From assembly GCA_016283295.1 (NCBI GenBank), contig JAEEMQ010000008.1, forward strand, positions 1 through 35,766: DNA of 35,766 bases, in the 5' to 3' direction. The notes under the pieces are model-generated. The model did not search any database and was not told the origin of the DNA. It saw only the letters and a list, made by a program, of their open reading frames with translations. This document shows, one piece after another, positions 6,507 through 16,819 of this stretch. This DNA is from Alphaproteobacteria bacterium (GTDB lineage Bacteria; Pseudomonadota; Alphaproteobacteria; RF32; CAG-239). Position numbers and translations under genes: made by a program. Within the stretch, counting starts at the first letter, position 1, and each line of letters starts with the position of its first letter.

Positions 6507-7550
6507 ATGTTTGCGTTAATGGATTTGGGACTTTCGGTTGAAATCCGAATGTTTTTTGCGTTTATGTCGGCTTTGGCCTTGAGTTTGGCTTGCGGTGCGC
6601 CGCTAATCGATTTTTTGCACGCCACGCAAAAGAAAGGACAGCCGATTCGCGAAGACGGTCCGCAAAGCCATCTCAAAACCAAAAAAGGCACGCCGACCAT
6701 GGGCGGGTTGCTGATTTTGGGTACGGCAATTTTCTCGACTCTGCTGTTTGCCAATATCTCCTATCACTTTGTGTGGGTGAGTATGCTGGTGTTGTTGGTT
6801 TACGGCGCCACCGGCTTTGTTGACGATTATTGGAAGGTTAAACGCCAGAGCTCGAACGCCATGACTGCCGGGATGAAGCTGTTTTTTCAGTTTTTGACCG
6901 CCGCCGTTGCCGCCTGCATCATTACCGCGGCGACTCCGCAAAGTATAAATACGGTGTTGCATTTTCCGTTCTGCGGGTTTGTTCTCGGCCTTTCGTGGTT
7001 GTATGTACCGTTTGCAGTTATCGTAATGTCGGGCGCTTCCAACGGGGTTAATTTGAGCGACGGTTTGGACGGCTTGGCCTCCGGTTTGTTGATTGTGGCC
7101 TTTACTTTCTTTATGGCAGTGGCTTATTTGAGCGGGCAGCCGAATGCCGCCGATTTCCATTTGTTGTATATTCCGCGGTGTGCCGAAGTGGCAGTGGTAT
7201 GTGCGGCCTTAATCGGTTCTTGTCTGGGCTTCTTATATTTTAATAAGCCGAAAGCACGTGTGTTTATGGGCGACACCGGTTCGCTCGCTTTGGGCGCGGT
7301 TTTGGGCGCTATTGCCGTTATGACCAAAAACGAAATTTTGCTGGCGATTGTCGGCGGGGTATTCGTTATGGAAACCGTCTCGGTTATGATTCAGGTGGCA
7401 TACTTTAAGAAAACCGGAAAACGTTTCTTTAGAATGGCGCCGATACACCATCACTTTGAACAGCTCGGCTGGAGCGAGAAAAAGGTTGTGTTCAGTTTTT
7501 GGAGTGCGGCTCTGATACTTGCGCTCGTCGGTGTTTGTGCTTTGATTTAG
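6507..7550 (+). CDS. mraY: Phospho-MurNAc-pentapeptide translocase MraY
   Basis: MraY transfers phospho-MurNAc-pentapeptide from UDP to undecaprenyl phosphate, making lipid I at the inner membrane. The 347-aa polytopic protein retains the family hallmarks: KKGTPTMGG (59-67), the Asp pair in GFVDDYWK (D106, D107), NLSDGLDGLA (182-191), FMGDTGSLALG (253-263) with D256, and the HHH motif in APIHHHFE (314-316). About ten hydrophobic segments are visible. An AAGGAG Shine-Dalgarno supports the ATG. It is slightly shorter at the N terminus than E. coli MraY but complete in the core. It is followed 10 bases later by ftsW; the murD gene that often lies between them is absent. Confidence 0.97.
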   Translation: MFALMDLGLSVEIRMFFAFMSALALSLACGAPLIDFLHATQKKGQPIREDGPQSHLKTKKGTPTMGGLLILGTAIFSTLLFANISYHFVWVSMLVLLVYGATGFVDDYWKVKRQSSNAMTAGMKLFFQFLTAAVAACIITAATPQSINTVLHFPFCGFVLGLSWLYVPFAVIVMSGASNGVNLSDGLDGLASGLLIVAFTFFMAVAYLSGQPNAADFHLLYIPRCAEVAVVCAALIGSCLGFLYFNKPKARVFMGDTGSLALGAVLGAIAVMTKNEILLAIVGGVFVMETVSVMIQVAYFKKTGKRFFRMAPIHHHFEQLGWSEKKVVFSFWSAALILALVGVCALI

Positions 7551-7560
7551 GGGAGCGGAT

Positions 7561-8691
7561 ATGGTCAGTTTTTCACGCAGAAGTCACAGTGCTCTTTCCA
7601 AATGGTTGTGGACCGTTGATAAGGTTATTTTATTTGTATCGCTGGCCTTGCTGACCATCGGTATTATTCTTGATGTAACGGCCAGTCCGGCGGTGGCACG
7701 CACCATTCACGTCGACGACTTTTGGTTTGTGCGTAAACAAGTGTGCTATGTGTTGGCTTCGGTTGTAATGATTTTTGTACTGTCCATGTTCAGACTCCGC
7801 ACCATTCGCCAGATTTCGCTGGCCGGAATTATCGTGGTCGGCGCGCTGTTGGTGCTGACGCTGTTTTTCGGCTTTGAAACCAAAGGCGCCAAGCGCTGGA
7901 TCAGCCTGTTCGGCTTTTCCATGCAGGCCTCGGAATTTATGAAACCGATATTGATTATTGTTACGGCGTGGCTGTTGGATTGCGGCAAAAAATACGACTA
8001 CTTTCCGGGAATGTGGATTTCGATTCTGCTGTTCGGTGCCGTGGCCGGATTGCTGTTGTTGCAACCGGACGTGGGTATGACTTTGTTGATGACCGCCGTG
8101 TTCGGATTACAACTGTTTCTGGCAGGTCTGCCGTTGTTTATTGTGGGGGCATTGGTATTGCTCGGTGTCGGCGGCTTGTTCGGACTTTATTTCCTCTTCC
8201 CGCACTTCCATGCGCGTGTTGACCAATTTTTATACGGCAGCGACGAAACCAGCTACCAAATCAATAAGGCCATGCAGGCTTTTCAAAACGGCAATTTAAT
8301 CGGCAAGGGACCGGGCGAGGGAACGGTAAAACTCAATATTCCGGATGCACATACCGACTTTGTGTTTGCCGTGGCCGGCGAAGAATACGGCGTATGGCTC
8401 TGCCTGATTATTATCGCCTTGTTCGCGGTAATTGTGATACGTACGTTGAAAATTGCCTTAAAAGAAACCAATTTGTTTGTAATGTATGCCGAAGTCGGTT
8501 TGGCCGCTTCCATCGGTTTGCAGGCGTTTGTTAATATGGCGTCATCGCTGCATATTATTCCGACCAAAGGTATGACCCTGCCGTTTATTTCGTACGGCGG
8601 TTCTTCATTGTTGGCTAGTGCCATCGAAATCGGTATGCTGTTGGCCATAACCCGGCAGAATACGGCCTCGGAGGATAAGGATTTATATTGA
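7561..8691 (+). CDS. ftsW: Septal peptidoglycan glycosyltransferase FtsW
   Basis: This SEDS-family membrane protein polymerises lipid II into glycan strands at the septum together with its class B PBP partner. The 376-aa sequence has about ten transmembrane helices, KGAKRWISL (108-116) and MQASEFMKP (121-129). The catalytic Asp lies in PDAHTDFVFA (D266), and the C-terminal GMTLPFISYGGSSLL is highly conserved. It is FtsW rather than RodA by context, since it lies between mraY and murB in the division cluster. GGAG precedes the ATG by about 6 bases. Its TGA stop shares its last base with the murB ATG (TGATG), so translation is probably coupled. The murG and murC genes that usually follow ftsW are missing. 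Confidence 0.95.
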   Translation: MVSFSRRSHSALSKWLWTVDKVILFVSLALLTIGIILDVTASPAVARTIHVDDFWFVRKQVCYVLASVVMIFVLSMFRLRTIRQISLAGIIVVGALLVLTLFFGFETKGAKRWISLFGFSMQASEFMKPILIIVTAWLLDCGKKYDYFPGMWISILLFGAVAGLLLLQPDVGMTLLMTAVFGLQLFLAGLPLFIVGALVLLGVGGLFGLYFLFPHFHARVDQFLYGSDETSYQINKAMQAFQNGNLIGKGPGEGTVKLNIPDAHTDFVFAVAGEEYGVWLCLIIIALFAVIVIRTLKIALKETNLFVMYAEVGLAASIGLQAFVNMASSLHIIPTKGMTLPFISYGGSSLLASAIEIGMLLAITRQNTASEDKDLY

Positions 8692-9611
8692 TGAATGATA
8701 AGCCGCACATAAATAATTTACCGAAAGTTCGCGGAGAATATAAGTTTTTTGAGCCGCTTAAGGGGTATACCTGGCTTAATGTCGGCGGTCCAGCTGATGT
8801 GATGTTTTTCCCGGCCGACGAAGATGATTTGCGTGATTTTTTGCGGCAGAAAGATAAAAACATCCCGCTGTTTGTGCTGGGCGGAGGCTCCAATTTGCTG
8901 GTGCGCGACGGCGGTCTGAACGGAGCGGTAATAAAGCTGAAAGCCCCGTCGTTTGCCCGATACAGAATTGAAAACGATATATTATATTGCGGAGCCGGCT
9001 GTACCAATTTTTCCCTCAAAAAAATCATTGCGGAAAACGGTCTGGGCGGTTTGGAATTTTTATGTTCGATTCCGGGAACGACGGGCGGCGCCGTACGCGG
9101 TAATGCCGGTTGTTTCGGCTCGGATATGGCAAAGGTCGTGGCCGCGGTTAAGGTAATGTCGGCCGACGGCAAGGTACGTACTCTTAAAAATGCCGAATGC
9201 GGTTTTTCCTATCGCCGCAGCAACTTCGGGGATAATGACATTATTTTGGAAGTCGGCTTGCGTTTTGAGCATAAAGACCCGGCCGCGGTAGCGGAAATAA
9301 TCGAACAAAATGCCGAATATCGGCGCACGCATCAGCCGCAGGGAATTAAAACCGCCGGATCGACCTTCAAAAATCCCGAAGGAATGGCGGCATGGAAATT
9401 GATTAAAGAAGCCGGCGGCGATACTATGGTTTGCGGCAAAGCCAAAATGTCGGCACAGCATTGTAATTTTTTGCATAACGAAGGCAACAGCGCCGCCGAT
9501 ATTGAAAAATTATGCGATTCTATCGTCGCCGCCGTCAAACAAAAAAGCGGTGTAACTCTGGAACGTGAAGTTAAAATCGTGGGGCGGGAGCAGAATAATG
9601 GTCGCAGCTGA
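8691..9611 (+). CDS. murB: UDP-N-acetylenolpyruvoylglucosamine reductase
   Basis: MurB is a cytosolic FAD enzyme that reduces UDP-GlcNAc-enolpyruvate to UDP-MurNAc with NADPH. The 306-aa protein has the FAD-binding GGGSNLLVRDGG (64-75) and IPGTTGGAVRGNAG (127-140). The catalytic residues are Arg175 (SYRRSNF), Ser224 (AGSTFKNP) and Glu291 (LEREVKIVG). The lack of the E. coli tyrosine loop and the AGSTFKNP form indicate the shorter type II MurB. I chose the ATG at 8691 that overlaps the ftsW stop; an in-frame TTG one codon earlier is less likely. Its end overlaps the ftsQ start by 14 bases. The ddl gene commonly found between murB and ftsQ is not here. Confidence 0.96.
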   Translation: MNDKPHINNLPKVRGEYKFFEPLKGYTWLNVGGPADVMFFPADEDDLRDFLRQKDKNIPLFVLGGGSNLLVRDGGLNGAVIKLKAPSFARYRIENDILYCGAGCTNFSLKKIIAENGLGGLEFLCSIPGTTGGAVRGNAGCFGSDMAKVVAAVKVMSADGKVRTLKNAECGFSYRRSNFGDNDIILEVGLRFEHKDPAAVAEIIEQNAEYRRTHQPQGIKTAGSTFKNPEGMAAWKLIKEAGGDTMVCGKAKMSAQHCNFLHNEGNSAADIEKLCDSIVAAVKQKSGVTLEREVKIVGREQNNGRS

Positions 9612-10404
9612 TAATAAAGTGTATGAAAGCGTTATCTGGCCGTATCGGTTGCTCGGCAATCTTTTGTTGCTGGGAGTGATTTGGCTGCTGACTTTGGGGG
9701 TAATAACGGTGCGCCATAATCTGGTCGGCAAACAGATAGATTCGCTGCTTGATGAAATTTACGATAAAACGGCGGCCGTCGGTTGGGGCTTGAACGATAT
9801 TACCATCGAAGGACGTCATAAAACCTCAAAAGAAGACGTGTTGCGCGCCATCGACTTAAAACGCGGCGATAATATTTTGGAAATAGATTTGGATGACGTA
9901 ATTGCAAAAATTCAGACTCTGCCGTGGGTAAAAAGGGCGGTGGTATCGCGTCGCTATTTTCCGAATGTTATTCATATCGGTATTCAGGAAAAGAATGTTA
10001 AGTCCATCTGGCAATATAAGAACGAATTTTATCCGATTGACGAGGACGGAAACATCATCGAAACCGAGTTTGTGCCGGAGAAAAATTTGTTGCTGATTGT
10101 GGGCGAGGGCGCACCTGAGCACTTTAATTCTCTGCTTAAGGTGGTTGAGAAAGATAAAGACCTGTTCGGACGACTGAAAGCGGCTAATTTTATCTCCAAT
10201 CGGCGCTGGAATTTGGTTTTTGACGATATTGAAAACGGCGTGACGGTAAAAATGCCGGAAGAAAATTTTGAAGAAGCTTGGAAAAAATTGGTAAAATTGG
10301 ATAAAACCCGCGGTATTCTTAAACGTAAATTAACTTTCGTTGATTTAAGATTAAAAAATAAGGTTATTGTGCGTTTGGATACTTCCGACGACAACGCCGA
10401 ATAA
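9598..10404 (+). CDS. ftsQ: Cell division protein FtsQ
   Basis: FtsQ is a bitopic inner-membrane protein that recruits FtsB/FtsL and downstream septal enzymes. With the start at 9598 (GGAG at a 7-base spacing) it is 268 aa; an in-frame ATG at 9565 lies deep inside murB and has no such site. It has a short cytoplasmic tail and one transmembrane helix (about 15-37). A POTRA-like domain (about 64-135; the segment DITIEGRHKTSKEDVL is typical) and the FtsQ beta domain follow. Identity rests on this architecture together with its place between murB and ftsA, since FtsQ sequences are weakly conserved. The gene ends 34 bases before the ftsA start. Confidence 0.9.
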   Translation: MVAADNKVYESVIWPYRLLGNLLLLGVIWLLTLGVITVRHNLVGKQIDSLLDEIYDKTAAVGWGLNDITIEGRHKTSKEDVLRAIDLKRGDNILEIDLDDVIAKIQTLPWVKRAVVSRRYFPNVIHIGIQEKNVKSIWQYKNEFYPIDEDGNIIETEFVPEKNLLLIVGEGAPEHFNSLLKVVEKDKDLFGRLKAANFISNRRWNLVFDDIENGVTVKMPEENFEEAWKKLVKLDKTRGILKRKLTFVDLRLKNKVIVRLDTSDDNAE

Positions 10405-10438
10405 GCTGTTTAAACATAGATTTATAAGGGTTAAAACA

Positions 10439-11680
10439 TTGAATCATCCGACCATTGCCGCTTTGGATATCGGCTCATCTAAAGTTTGTTGCATAATTGC
10501 GCATGTCAGTAAAGATAAAAAAATAAAAATAGCCGGATACGGCTACAATGCGTCTTCCGGCATTAAAAACGGCGTGATTACCGATATCAATCAGGCCACT
10601 ATTTCCGTATGTAATGCGGTAGAGTCGGCCGAACAAAAAGCGCACGAGCGCATAAACAGCGTGATTCTCAATGTTTCCGGCGATAAAACCACCTCATATA
10701 ACCGCAGTTCTTCGATTTCGCTGAAGCGCAACCGTCCCATTGGCGAGGCCGACCTCAATAAGGTTATGGAAAAAGGACTAACCAAAATCAATGTCGGTAA
10801 TAACGAGCTGATTCATTGTCTTTTGACTAATTATAAGGTTGACGGCGGCGAAGATATCAAAGACCCGCGCAATATTTACGGTGAGGAATTGGCGGTCAAT
10901 ATCTTGCTCGGGATGTATCCGAGTCTGCCGTATCGCAATTTGGCGTCGGTGGTCGAGGCCGCACGTTTGGGAATCGATACCAAAGTTTTAACAGCTTATG
11001 CTTCGGGGATTGCCTGCTTGGTTGAAGATGAGCGCGAATACGGCGCCACGATTGTCGATATCGGCGGCGGCACCACTAGTATTGCAACGTTTAAGGGAGG
11101 TTTCCCGGTGGCATTTTCCACCATTCCGGTCGGCGGAATCAATATTACCCGCGATATTACGCGCGGTTTAACCACCTCTTTTGAACACGCCGAAGATTTG
11201 AAAATCAGAAGCGGCTGTGCGTTTAACGTGGGACACGACGAGCGTGAAACCATCAATGTATATCCGTTGGGCGAAGAAGACGACAGTGCGATTCGCCAAA
11301 TGAAACGCGCCGATTTGAACCGCATTATTGCCCCGCGGGTGGAAGAAATGTTTGAATTGGTGGCGCATAAACTTGATGCACACGGTTTGCATAACCGCCA
11401 GAACCATCGTGTTGTGCTGACCGGCGGCTGCAGCCAGTTGGTGGGAATCCGCGAAGTGGCTAATATGATTTTGGATAAGCAGGTGCGTTTGGGCGGACCG
11501 CGCAATATTCAGGGCGTGCCGGAACAGCTTAATAACAATCCGATTTTTTCGACGGCACTCGGTATGTTGCTGTTTGAAACCAATAATATCGAACGCAAGC
11601 CGAAAAAGGTTATCAGCCACGTTTCCGGCGAGGGTAACCGATTCACCAAAATATTTAATTGGATACGCCAAAATTCGTAA
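10439..11680 (+). CDS. ftsA: Cell division protein FtsA
   Basis: FtsA is the actin-like ATPase that tethers FtsZ filaments to the membrane and activates septal synthesis. The first phosphate-binding segment reads AALDIGSSKVC (7-17), and the second is VDIGGGTTSIATF with the following PVGG. The C-terminal GNRFTKIFNWIRQNS resembles the family's amphipathic membrane-targeting helix. I place the start at a TTG (10439-10441) with AAGGG 8 bases upstream. This gives 413 aa and begins just before the conserved core; the longer frame from 10367 would overlap ftsQ and adds an unrelated N terminus. A rare TTG start may keep FtsA well below FtsZ. Confidence 0.95.
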   Translation: MNHPTIAALDIGSSKVCCIIAHVSKDKKIKIAGYGYNASSGIKNGVITDINQATISVCNAVESAEQKAHERINSVILNVSGDKTTSYNRSSSISLKRNRPIGEADLNKVMEKGLTKINVGNNELIHCLLTNYKVDGGEDIKDPRNIYGEELAVNILLGMYPSLPYRNLASVVEAARLGIDTKVLTAYASGIACLVEDEREYGATIVDIGGGTTSIATFKGGFPVAFSTIPVGGINITRDITRGLTTSFEHAEDLKIRSGCAFNVGHDERETINVYPLGEEDDSAIRQMKRADLNRIIAPRVEEMFELVAHKLDAHGLHNRQNHRVVLTGGCSQLVGIREVANMILDKQVRLGGPRNIQGVPEQLNNNPIFSTALGMLLFETNNIERKPKKVISHVSGEGNRFTKIFNWIRQNS

Positions 11681-11705
11681 AAATGGTAACTAAAACTTAA
11701 TTTAT

Positions 11706-11733
11706 TTGCGTTAAATTCAAGGCAGTGAATAAT
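11706..11733 (+). promoter_or_regulatory. Weak candidate promoter in front of ftsZ
   Basis: TTGCGT at 11706-11711, a 16-base spacer and AATAAT at 11728-11733 lie in the 88-base ftsA-ftsZ gap. The -35 box is poor. An extra ftsZ promoter would fit the need for more FtsZ than FtsA, but this is inference. Confidence 0.3.
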
Positions 11734-11768
11734 GTAATTTTGCATAAAACCAACGGGAGAATGAATAC

Positions 11769-13466
11769 ATGTCTATAAATTTGGGAGTGGCCGATACCAC
11801 AGTTTCTTACTTAAAGCCGCGTATTGCGGTTGTCGGAGTCGGGGGCGGCGGCGGTAATGCCGTCAATAATATGATTGCGCAAAATCTTGAAGGAGTCGAT
11901 TTTATTGTGGCTAATACGGATGCGCAGGCTTTGGCTCATTCTTCCGCCAGTAAAAAAATTCAGCTCGGCTTGGAAATTACCCAGGGCTTGGGTGCGGGCG
12001 CCAGACCGGAAATCGGTAAGATGGCGGCCGAAGAAGCTAAAGATAAAATCGCCGAGTCGCTTGAGGGCGTTAATATGGTATTCATTACGGCCGGCATGGG
12101 CGGCGGTACCGGTTCGGGTGCTGCTCCGGTGGTTGCGCATATTGCCAAAGAAAAAGGCATTTTGACGGTAGGCGTTGTAACCAAGCCGTTCAGCTTTGAA
12201 GGCAAAAAGCGTATGGAAATCGCCGATAAGTCGCTTGAAAACTTTATTCAGGAAGTTGACAGTATCATCGTTATTCCGAACCAGAATCTGTTTAATATCG
12301 CCAACGAAAATACCACTTTGTCCGAAGCCTTCAAAATGGCCGATAACGTTTTGTATTCCGGTGTTCGCTCCATTACCGACTTAATGATGATGCCGGGTTT
12401 GATTAACTTGGACTTTGCCGATGTTAAAAACATTATGGAAGACAAAGGTAAGGCCATTATGGGTACAGGCGAGGCTGAAGGAAAAGGTCGTGCTCGCGAG
12501 GCTGCTCATCAGGCATTATCCAATCCGCTTTTGGACGATTGCTCGTTGCAAGGTGCTAAAGGCGTGTTGATTAATATTACCGGAAGTCAGGATATTACCT
12601 TGCCGGAACTCGACGAAGCCGCCAACATCATTAAGGAAGAAGTCGGCGACGATGCCAACATTATCTTCGGTTCCAGCTATGATGACAATCTGTCGGGCAA
12701 AATCCGCGTTTCTATTGTGGTGACCGGTATTAACGACGGTATGCCGCGCATCGTGGAGAAAAAGCCGGTGGCGGAAGAACCGTCGCTGATTGACCAAAGT
12801 TACGACGATAATACTTATGTGCCGACGGTTGAAGAACCGGTAACCGATTTTGCGCCGATATCTACTGACGCTATCGCGTTTACCACTCAGGATGAAATCG
12901 AAAATCCGACCATCAGCTTTCCGGATTTGAACGACGATGCGGATGTGATTGAACTAACACCGCAAGACAGCGTTGAGCAAATAGCGCTCGATAACGACTT
13001 TGCTTCGCTTGATAAGTCGGAAGAAATGCCGGAAATGCCGCAGGCTTCGTCTTTGTTTAACGCCATTATGAACGGCGATAACAAGGTTGAAGAAAATGAA
13101 AAGGCCGATATGGAATTGAATTCGGTTGCTCCGAGTGATGATTTCTTTTCTTCGCGCCTGAATATCGAAAACCTGCCGGCAAACGAGGAAGAACCGATTC
13201 TGTTTGCCAACAACGATACCAGTATGTTTAAGGATGCCGCTCCGGCCGAGCCGGAACCGGAAGCCCCGGTGTTTGAGGAAGAAGAAAGCCGTCCGAACTT
13301 TATTGAACGGGTAATCGGTATTTCGCGCGCACGTCGCAAGAGCCACGAAGAACCGGAAGTTAAGAACACCAGACTGTTTGAAGAACAGCAGAAAACCGGT
13401 ACCGACGACGGTTACGATTTGTCGGGCGAGGACTTGGATATTCCGTCGTTCTTGCGCCGCAAATAA
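11769..13466 (+). CDS. ftsZ: Cell division protein FtsZ with a long acidic linker
   Basis: FtsZ is the tubulin-like GTPase that forms the Z ring. The GTPase domain is complete: [11 protein letters not shown] (22-32), the tubulin signature [10 protein letters not shown] (111-120), and the T7 catalytic loop NLDFADVK (213-220). The folded core ends near residue 330. A disordered linker of about 220 residues rich in Asp, Glu, Pro and Ser follows, then a basic RARRKSHEE stretch. The conserved C-terminal peptide is DIPSFLRRK (557-565), which binds FtsA and other partners. At 565 aa it is far longer than E. coli FtsZ (383), but long linkers are typical of Alphaproteobacteria. GGGAG precedes the ATG. 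It is the last gene of the cluster and is closed by a terminator. Confidence 0.98.
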   Translation: MSINLGVADTTVSYLKPRIAVVGVGGGGGNAVNNMIAQNLEGVDFIVANTDAQALAHSSASKKIQLGLEITQGLGAGARPEIGKMAAEEAKDKIAESLEGVNMVFITAGMGGGTGSGAAPVVAHIAKEKGILTVGVVTKPFSFEGKKRMEIADKSLENFIQEVDSIIVIPNQNLFNIANENTTLSEAFKMADNVLYSGVRSITDLMMMPGLINLDFADVKNIMEDKGKAIMGTGEAEGKGRAREAAHQALSNPLLDDCSLQGAKGVLINITGSQDITLPELDEAANIIKEEVGDDANIIFGSSYDDNLSGKIRVSIVVTGINDGMPRIVEKKPVAEEPSLIDQSYDDNTYVPTVEEPVTDFAPISTDAIAFTTQDEIENPTISFPDLNDDADVIELTPQDSVEQIALDNDFASLDKSEEMPEMPQASSLFNAIMNGDNKVEENEKADMELNSVAPSDDFFSSRLNIENLPANEEEPILFANNDTSMFKDAAPAEPEPEAPVFEEEESRPNFIERVIGISRARRKSHEEPEVKNTRLFEEQQKTGTDDGYDLSGEDLDIPSFLRRK

Positions 13467-13482
13467 TCCGAATAATTACCTT

Positions 13483-13524
13483 AAAACTCCCGATTTTTCA
13501 GACAGAAGTCGGGAGTTTTTTTAT
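13483..13524 (+). terminator. Intrinsic terminator after ftsZ
   Basis: An ACTCCCGA/TCGGGAGT stem is extended by A-T pairs (13483-13493 with 13509-13519), with a 15-base loop, and runs into TTTTTTT. It closes the mraY-ftsZ transcript. Confidence 0.88.
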
Positions 13525-13576
13525 ATATGTATTTGGGAAATCGCTTTCTTATCCGATTTTGCTTGATTTTTTATTG

Positions 13577-13606
13577 GTGAAAAGGTACTAAAGATTCAGA
13601 TATAAA
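13577..13606 (+). promoter_or_regulatory. Weak candidate promoter of the small membrane-protein gene
   Basis: GTGAAA (13577-13582), an 18-base spacer and TATAAA (13601-13606) lie after the ftsZ terminator and before the small membrane protein. A new start is needed here because the ftsZ transcript should end at 13524. Confidence 0.3.
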
Positions 13607-13657
13607 ATTATTTAACTATTATTGTGGTCTAAGGAAGCCACGTTAAACACCGTAAAT

Positions 13658-14005
13658 ATGACATTTGTGATAGTTTCGGCGGTTTTAAACCTGCTTTTCT
13701 GTATTATGTATTATAAAACCAGAAACCATGAGGATGAGAGTATATTTTTTCCGAATCCTTTTAAGGCTCTGGGGTTTATGGTCTCTGTCGGGGGTATTTA
13801 TATATTGGCGGCCGTACCGGCAATTGCTTATCTGTCGGGATACTGCAATATATGGTGGTTGCCCCGCGCGTATCTGGCATATTTTATCGTATTGTTACTG
13901 TATTGCATTACTAATTGCTTCAGCATCGAAAATAATCGTCGGGGAATTGTAATTACCTCAATATTTAATGTGTTGTTGCAGATAGGTATGTTGATTCGGT
14001 TATAA
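13658..14005 (+). CDS. Small hypothetical membrane protein, four helices
   Basis: The product is almost entirely hydrophobic. Helix 1 covers about residues 2-18 (TFVIVSAVLNLLFC), helix 2 about 38-60 (GFMVSVGGIYILAAVPAIAY), helix 3 about 70-88 (YLAYFIVLLLYCIT) and helix 4 about 98-113 (IVITSIFNVLLQIG). Short loops carry charged residues. I chose the ATG at 13658 (115 aa) because it starts right at helix 1. A TTG at 13622 would add 12 residues. Neither has a good Shine-Dalgarno; an AAGGA at 13632 is too far from either. No family is recognised. It is a stand-alone inner-membrane protein between two terminators. Confidence 0.65.
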   Translation: MTFVIVSAVLNLLFCIMYYKTRNHEDESIFFPNPFKALGFMVSVGGIYILAAVPAIAYLSGYCNIWWLPRAYLAYFIVLLLYCITNCFSIENNRRGIVITSIFNVLLQIGMLIRL

Positions 14006-14009
14006 TAAA

Positions 14010-14048
14010 GAAAGCGTTTGATCGGTAATAATCAAACGCTTTTTTTTG
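14010..14048. terminator. Bidirectional intrinsic terminator
   Basis: A perfect 11-bp stem (14012-14022 with 14031-14041) with an 8-base loop is followed by eight T on the plus strand and TCTTTATT on the minus strand. It serves the small membrane protein on one side and the atpHAGDC operon on the other. Confidence 0.9.
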
Positions 14049-14064
14049 TTTCAAAAGGCAGTTA

Positions 14065-14430
14065 TTATCCGAAGTTTTCGAGATAATTGATAATCGCTTC
14101 GTAATACGACGCATTTTGCGGCTCATCATCCAGCAATTTTCGTGCTCGCTCTAAATTGACTTTGGATTTATGGATAATGTGTCGGGCCGATATTTTGCAT
14201 ACATTTTCGGCCACATCGACTACACCGTCATCCAAAAAATAGGTATCGGCAATCGAATCATCTTCATTTAAGATATGCATGGCGCCGTCGTGCAAAACCA
14301 AAGAAGTCGGGGCACGGTCTTCGATAATCGTCAAACCGGTATTGCCGTACGGTAACACCACGCGATATACCTTGCGTGTCAGAAACTCCTTTTCCGGCGT
14401 AAATATTTTAAGCGTTATATTCTCAGCCAT
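14065..14430 (-). CDS. atpC: ATP synthase F1 epsilon subunit
   Basis: Epsilon is part of the central stalk and regulates F1 hydrolysis. The 121-aa protein shows the N-terminal beta-sandwich domain, with LKIFTPEKEFLTRKVYRVVLP (about 7-27) and a GLTIIEDRAP stretch. The C-terminal helical part is rather short and diverged (KVNLERARKLLDDEPQ). It is the last gene of the F1 operon and starts 2 bases after atpD ends. Confidence 0.92.
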   Translation of the reverse strand: MAENITLKIFTPEKEFLTRKVYRVVLPYGNTGLTIIEDRAPTSLVLHDGAMHILNEDDSIADTYFLDDGVVDVAENVCKISARHIIHKSKVNLERARKLLDDEPQNASYYEAIINYLENFG

Positions 14431-14432
14431 TT

Positions 14433-15884
<1,452 letters not shown>

Positions 15885-15889
15885 CTATT

Positions 15890-16819
15890 TTAAATCGCTT
15901 CGGCACCGGCGATAATTTCTATCAGCTCGGTCGTGATTGCCGATTGTCTCAAACTATTGTATTTCAAGGTCAATTCGCTTATCATATTCTTGGCGTTGCG
16001 GGTGGCGCTGTCCATTGAAGTCATGCGTGCACCGTGCTCGGAAGCGGCCGAGTTGACGATGATTTTGAAAATATTGTCATCAAACAAAAGCGGCACAATA
16101 TTTTTCAACACCGCCAGCTTATCCGGCAAATATTCATAAAACGCGTCGCCGGCGCGGTTGACCAGTTGCAATTCTGCTTCGCTCAAATGCTTGGTATTCA
16201 GCTCCATCGGGCAAACCTGTTCGCACACAAAGTTGCGGCTGATAGCCGAATTGAAGCGCGCAAACACAAATTCGCACACGTCAAATTCTTTGTTTTTGAA
16301 GCGGTTGAAAATCTCAAATTCCATGGCTTTGGCCTGTTCGGTATAGGTCAGTGCCTTAAGTCTGTCTCCGGCCAGTCTTATGTTGACATCGGTGCCGGCA
16401 AAATTGCGGCGCAACGTGTCATAAGCTTTTTTGCCGATGCAAACAACGTCGATTTTTTTGCCTTTTTCCAACAACTCTCTGATACGTTGTGTGGCCTTTT
16501 TGGCGATATTGCTGTTATAGGCGCCGCACAAACCGCGGTCCGACGACATTACGCATAATTGGTAGCGCATCGGGTTGACGGCCGCGCGCAACATTATCGG
16601 GCGCATATATTTGATGCCTTTAGTCTTTTCCTCGTTTTCGATTTCGGTCATCACGCGCAACGCCGAATGCCGCAAATTTTCGGAATAGTACTGATTTTTA
16701 TCAACCAGAATCTGGACACGACGCAAGCGCGACGCGGCCACCATTTTCATCGCCGAGGTAATTTTCTGCGTCGACTTAATGGCTTCGATTCGGGTGCGTA
16801 ATTCTTTTAATCCGGCCAT
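15890..16819 (-). CDS. atpG: ATP synthase F1 gamma subunit
   Basis: Gamma is the rotating central shaft of F1. The 309-aa protein begins with the family hallmark MAGLKELRTRIEAIKSTQKIT-like coiled-coil helix and the KMVAASRLRR segment (about 26-35). It contains SSDRGLCGAYN (about 93-103). The C-terminal helix has SMDSATRNAKNMI and KYNSLRQSAITTELIEI, which fits inside the alpha3beta3 ring. It is slightly longer than E. coli gamma (287). The ATG starts directly after the atpA stop, with no gap. Confidence 0.97.
   Translation of the reverse strand: MAGLKELRTRIEAIKSTQKITSAMKMVAASRLRRVQILVDKNQYYSENLRHSALRVMTEIENEEKTKGIKYMRPIMLRAAVNPMRYQLCVMSSDRGLCGAYNSNIAKKATQRIRELLEKGKKIDVVCIGKKAYDTLRRNFAGTDVNIRLAGDRLKALTYTEQAKAMEFEIFNRFKNKEFDVCEFVFARFNSAISRNFVCEQVCPMELNTKHLSEAELQLVNRAGDAFYEYLPDKLAVLKNIVPLLFDDNIFKIIVNSAASEHGARMTSMDSATRNAKNMISELTLKYNSLRQSAITTELIEIIAGAEAI

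Noticed and set aside
8688..8690. TTG start for murB one codon upstream
   Set aside because: The following ATG overlaps the ftsW stop and has better Shine-Dalgarno spacing.
11769..13466. The unusually long FtsZ as a fusion protein
   Set aside because: The extra length is one low-complexity acidic linker ending in the conserved C-terminal peptide; long linkers are usual in this class, and no second domain is visible.
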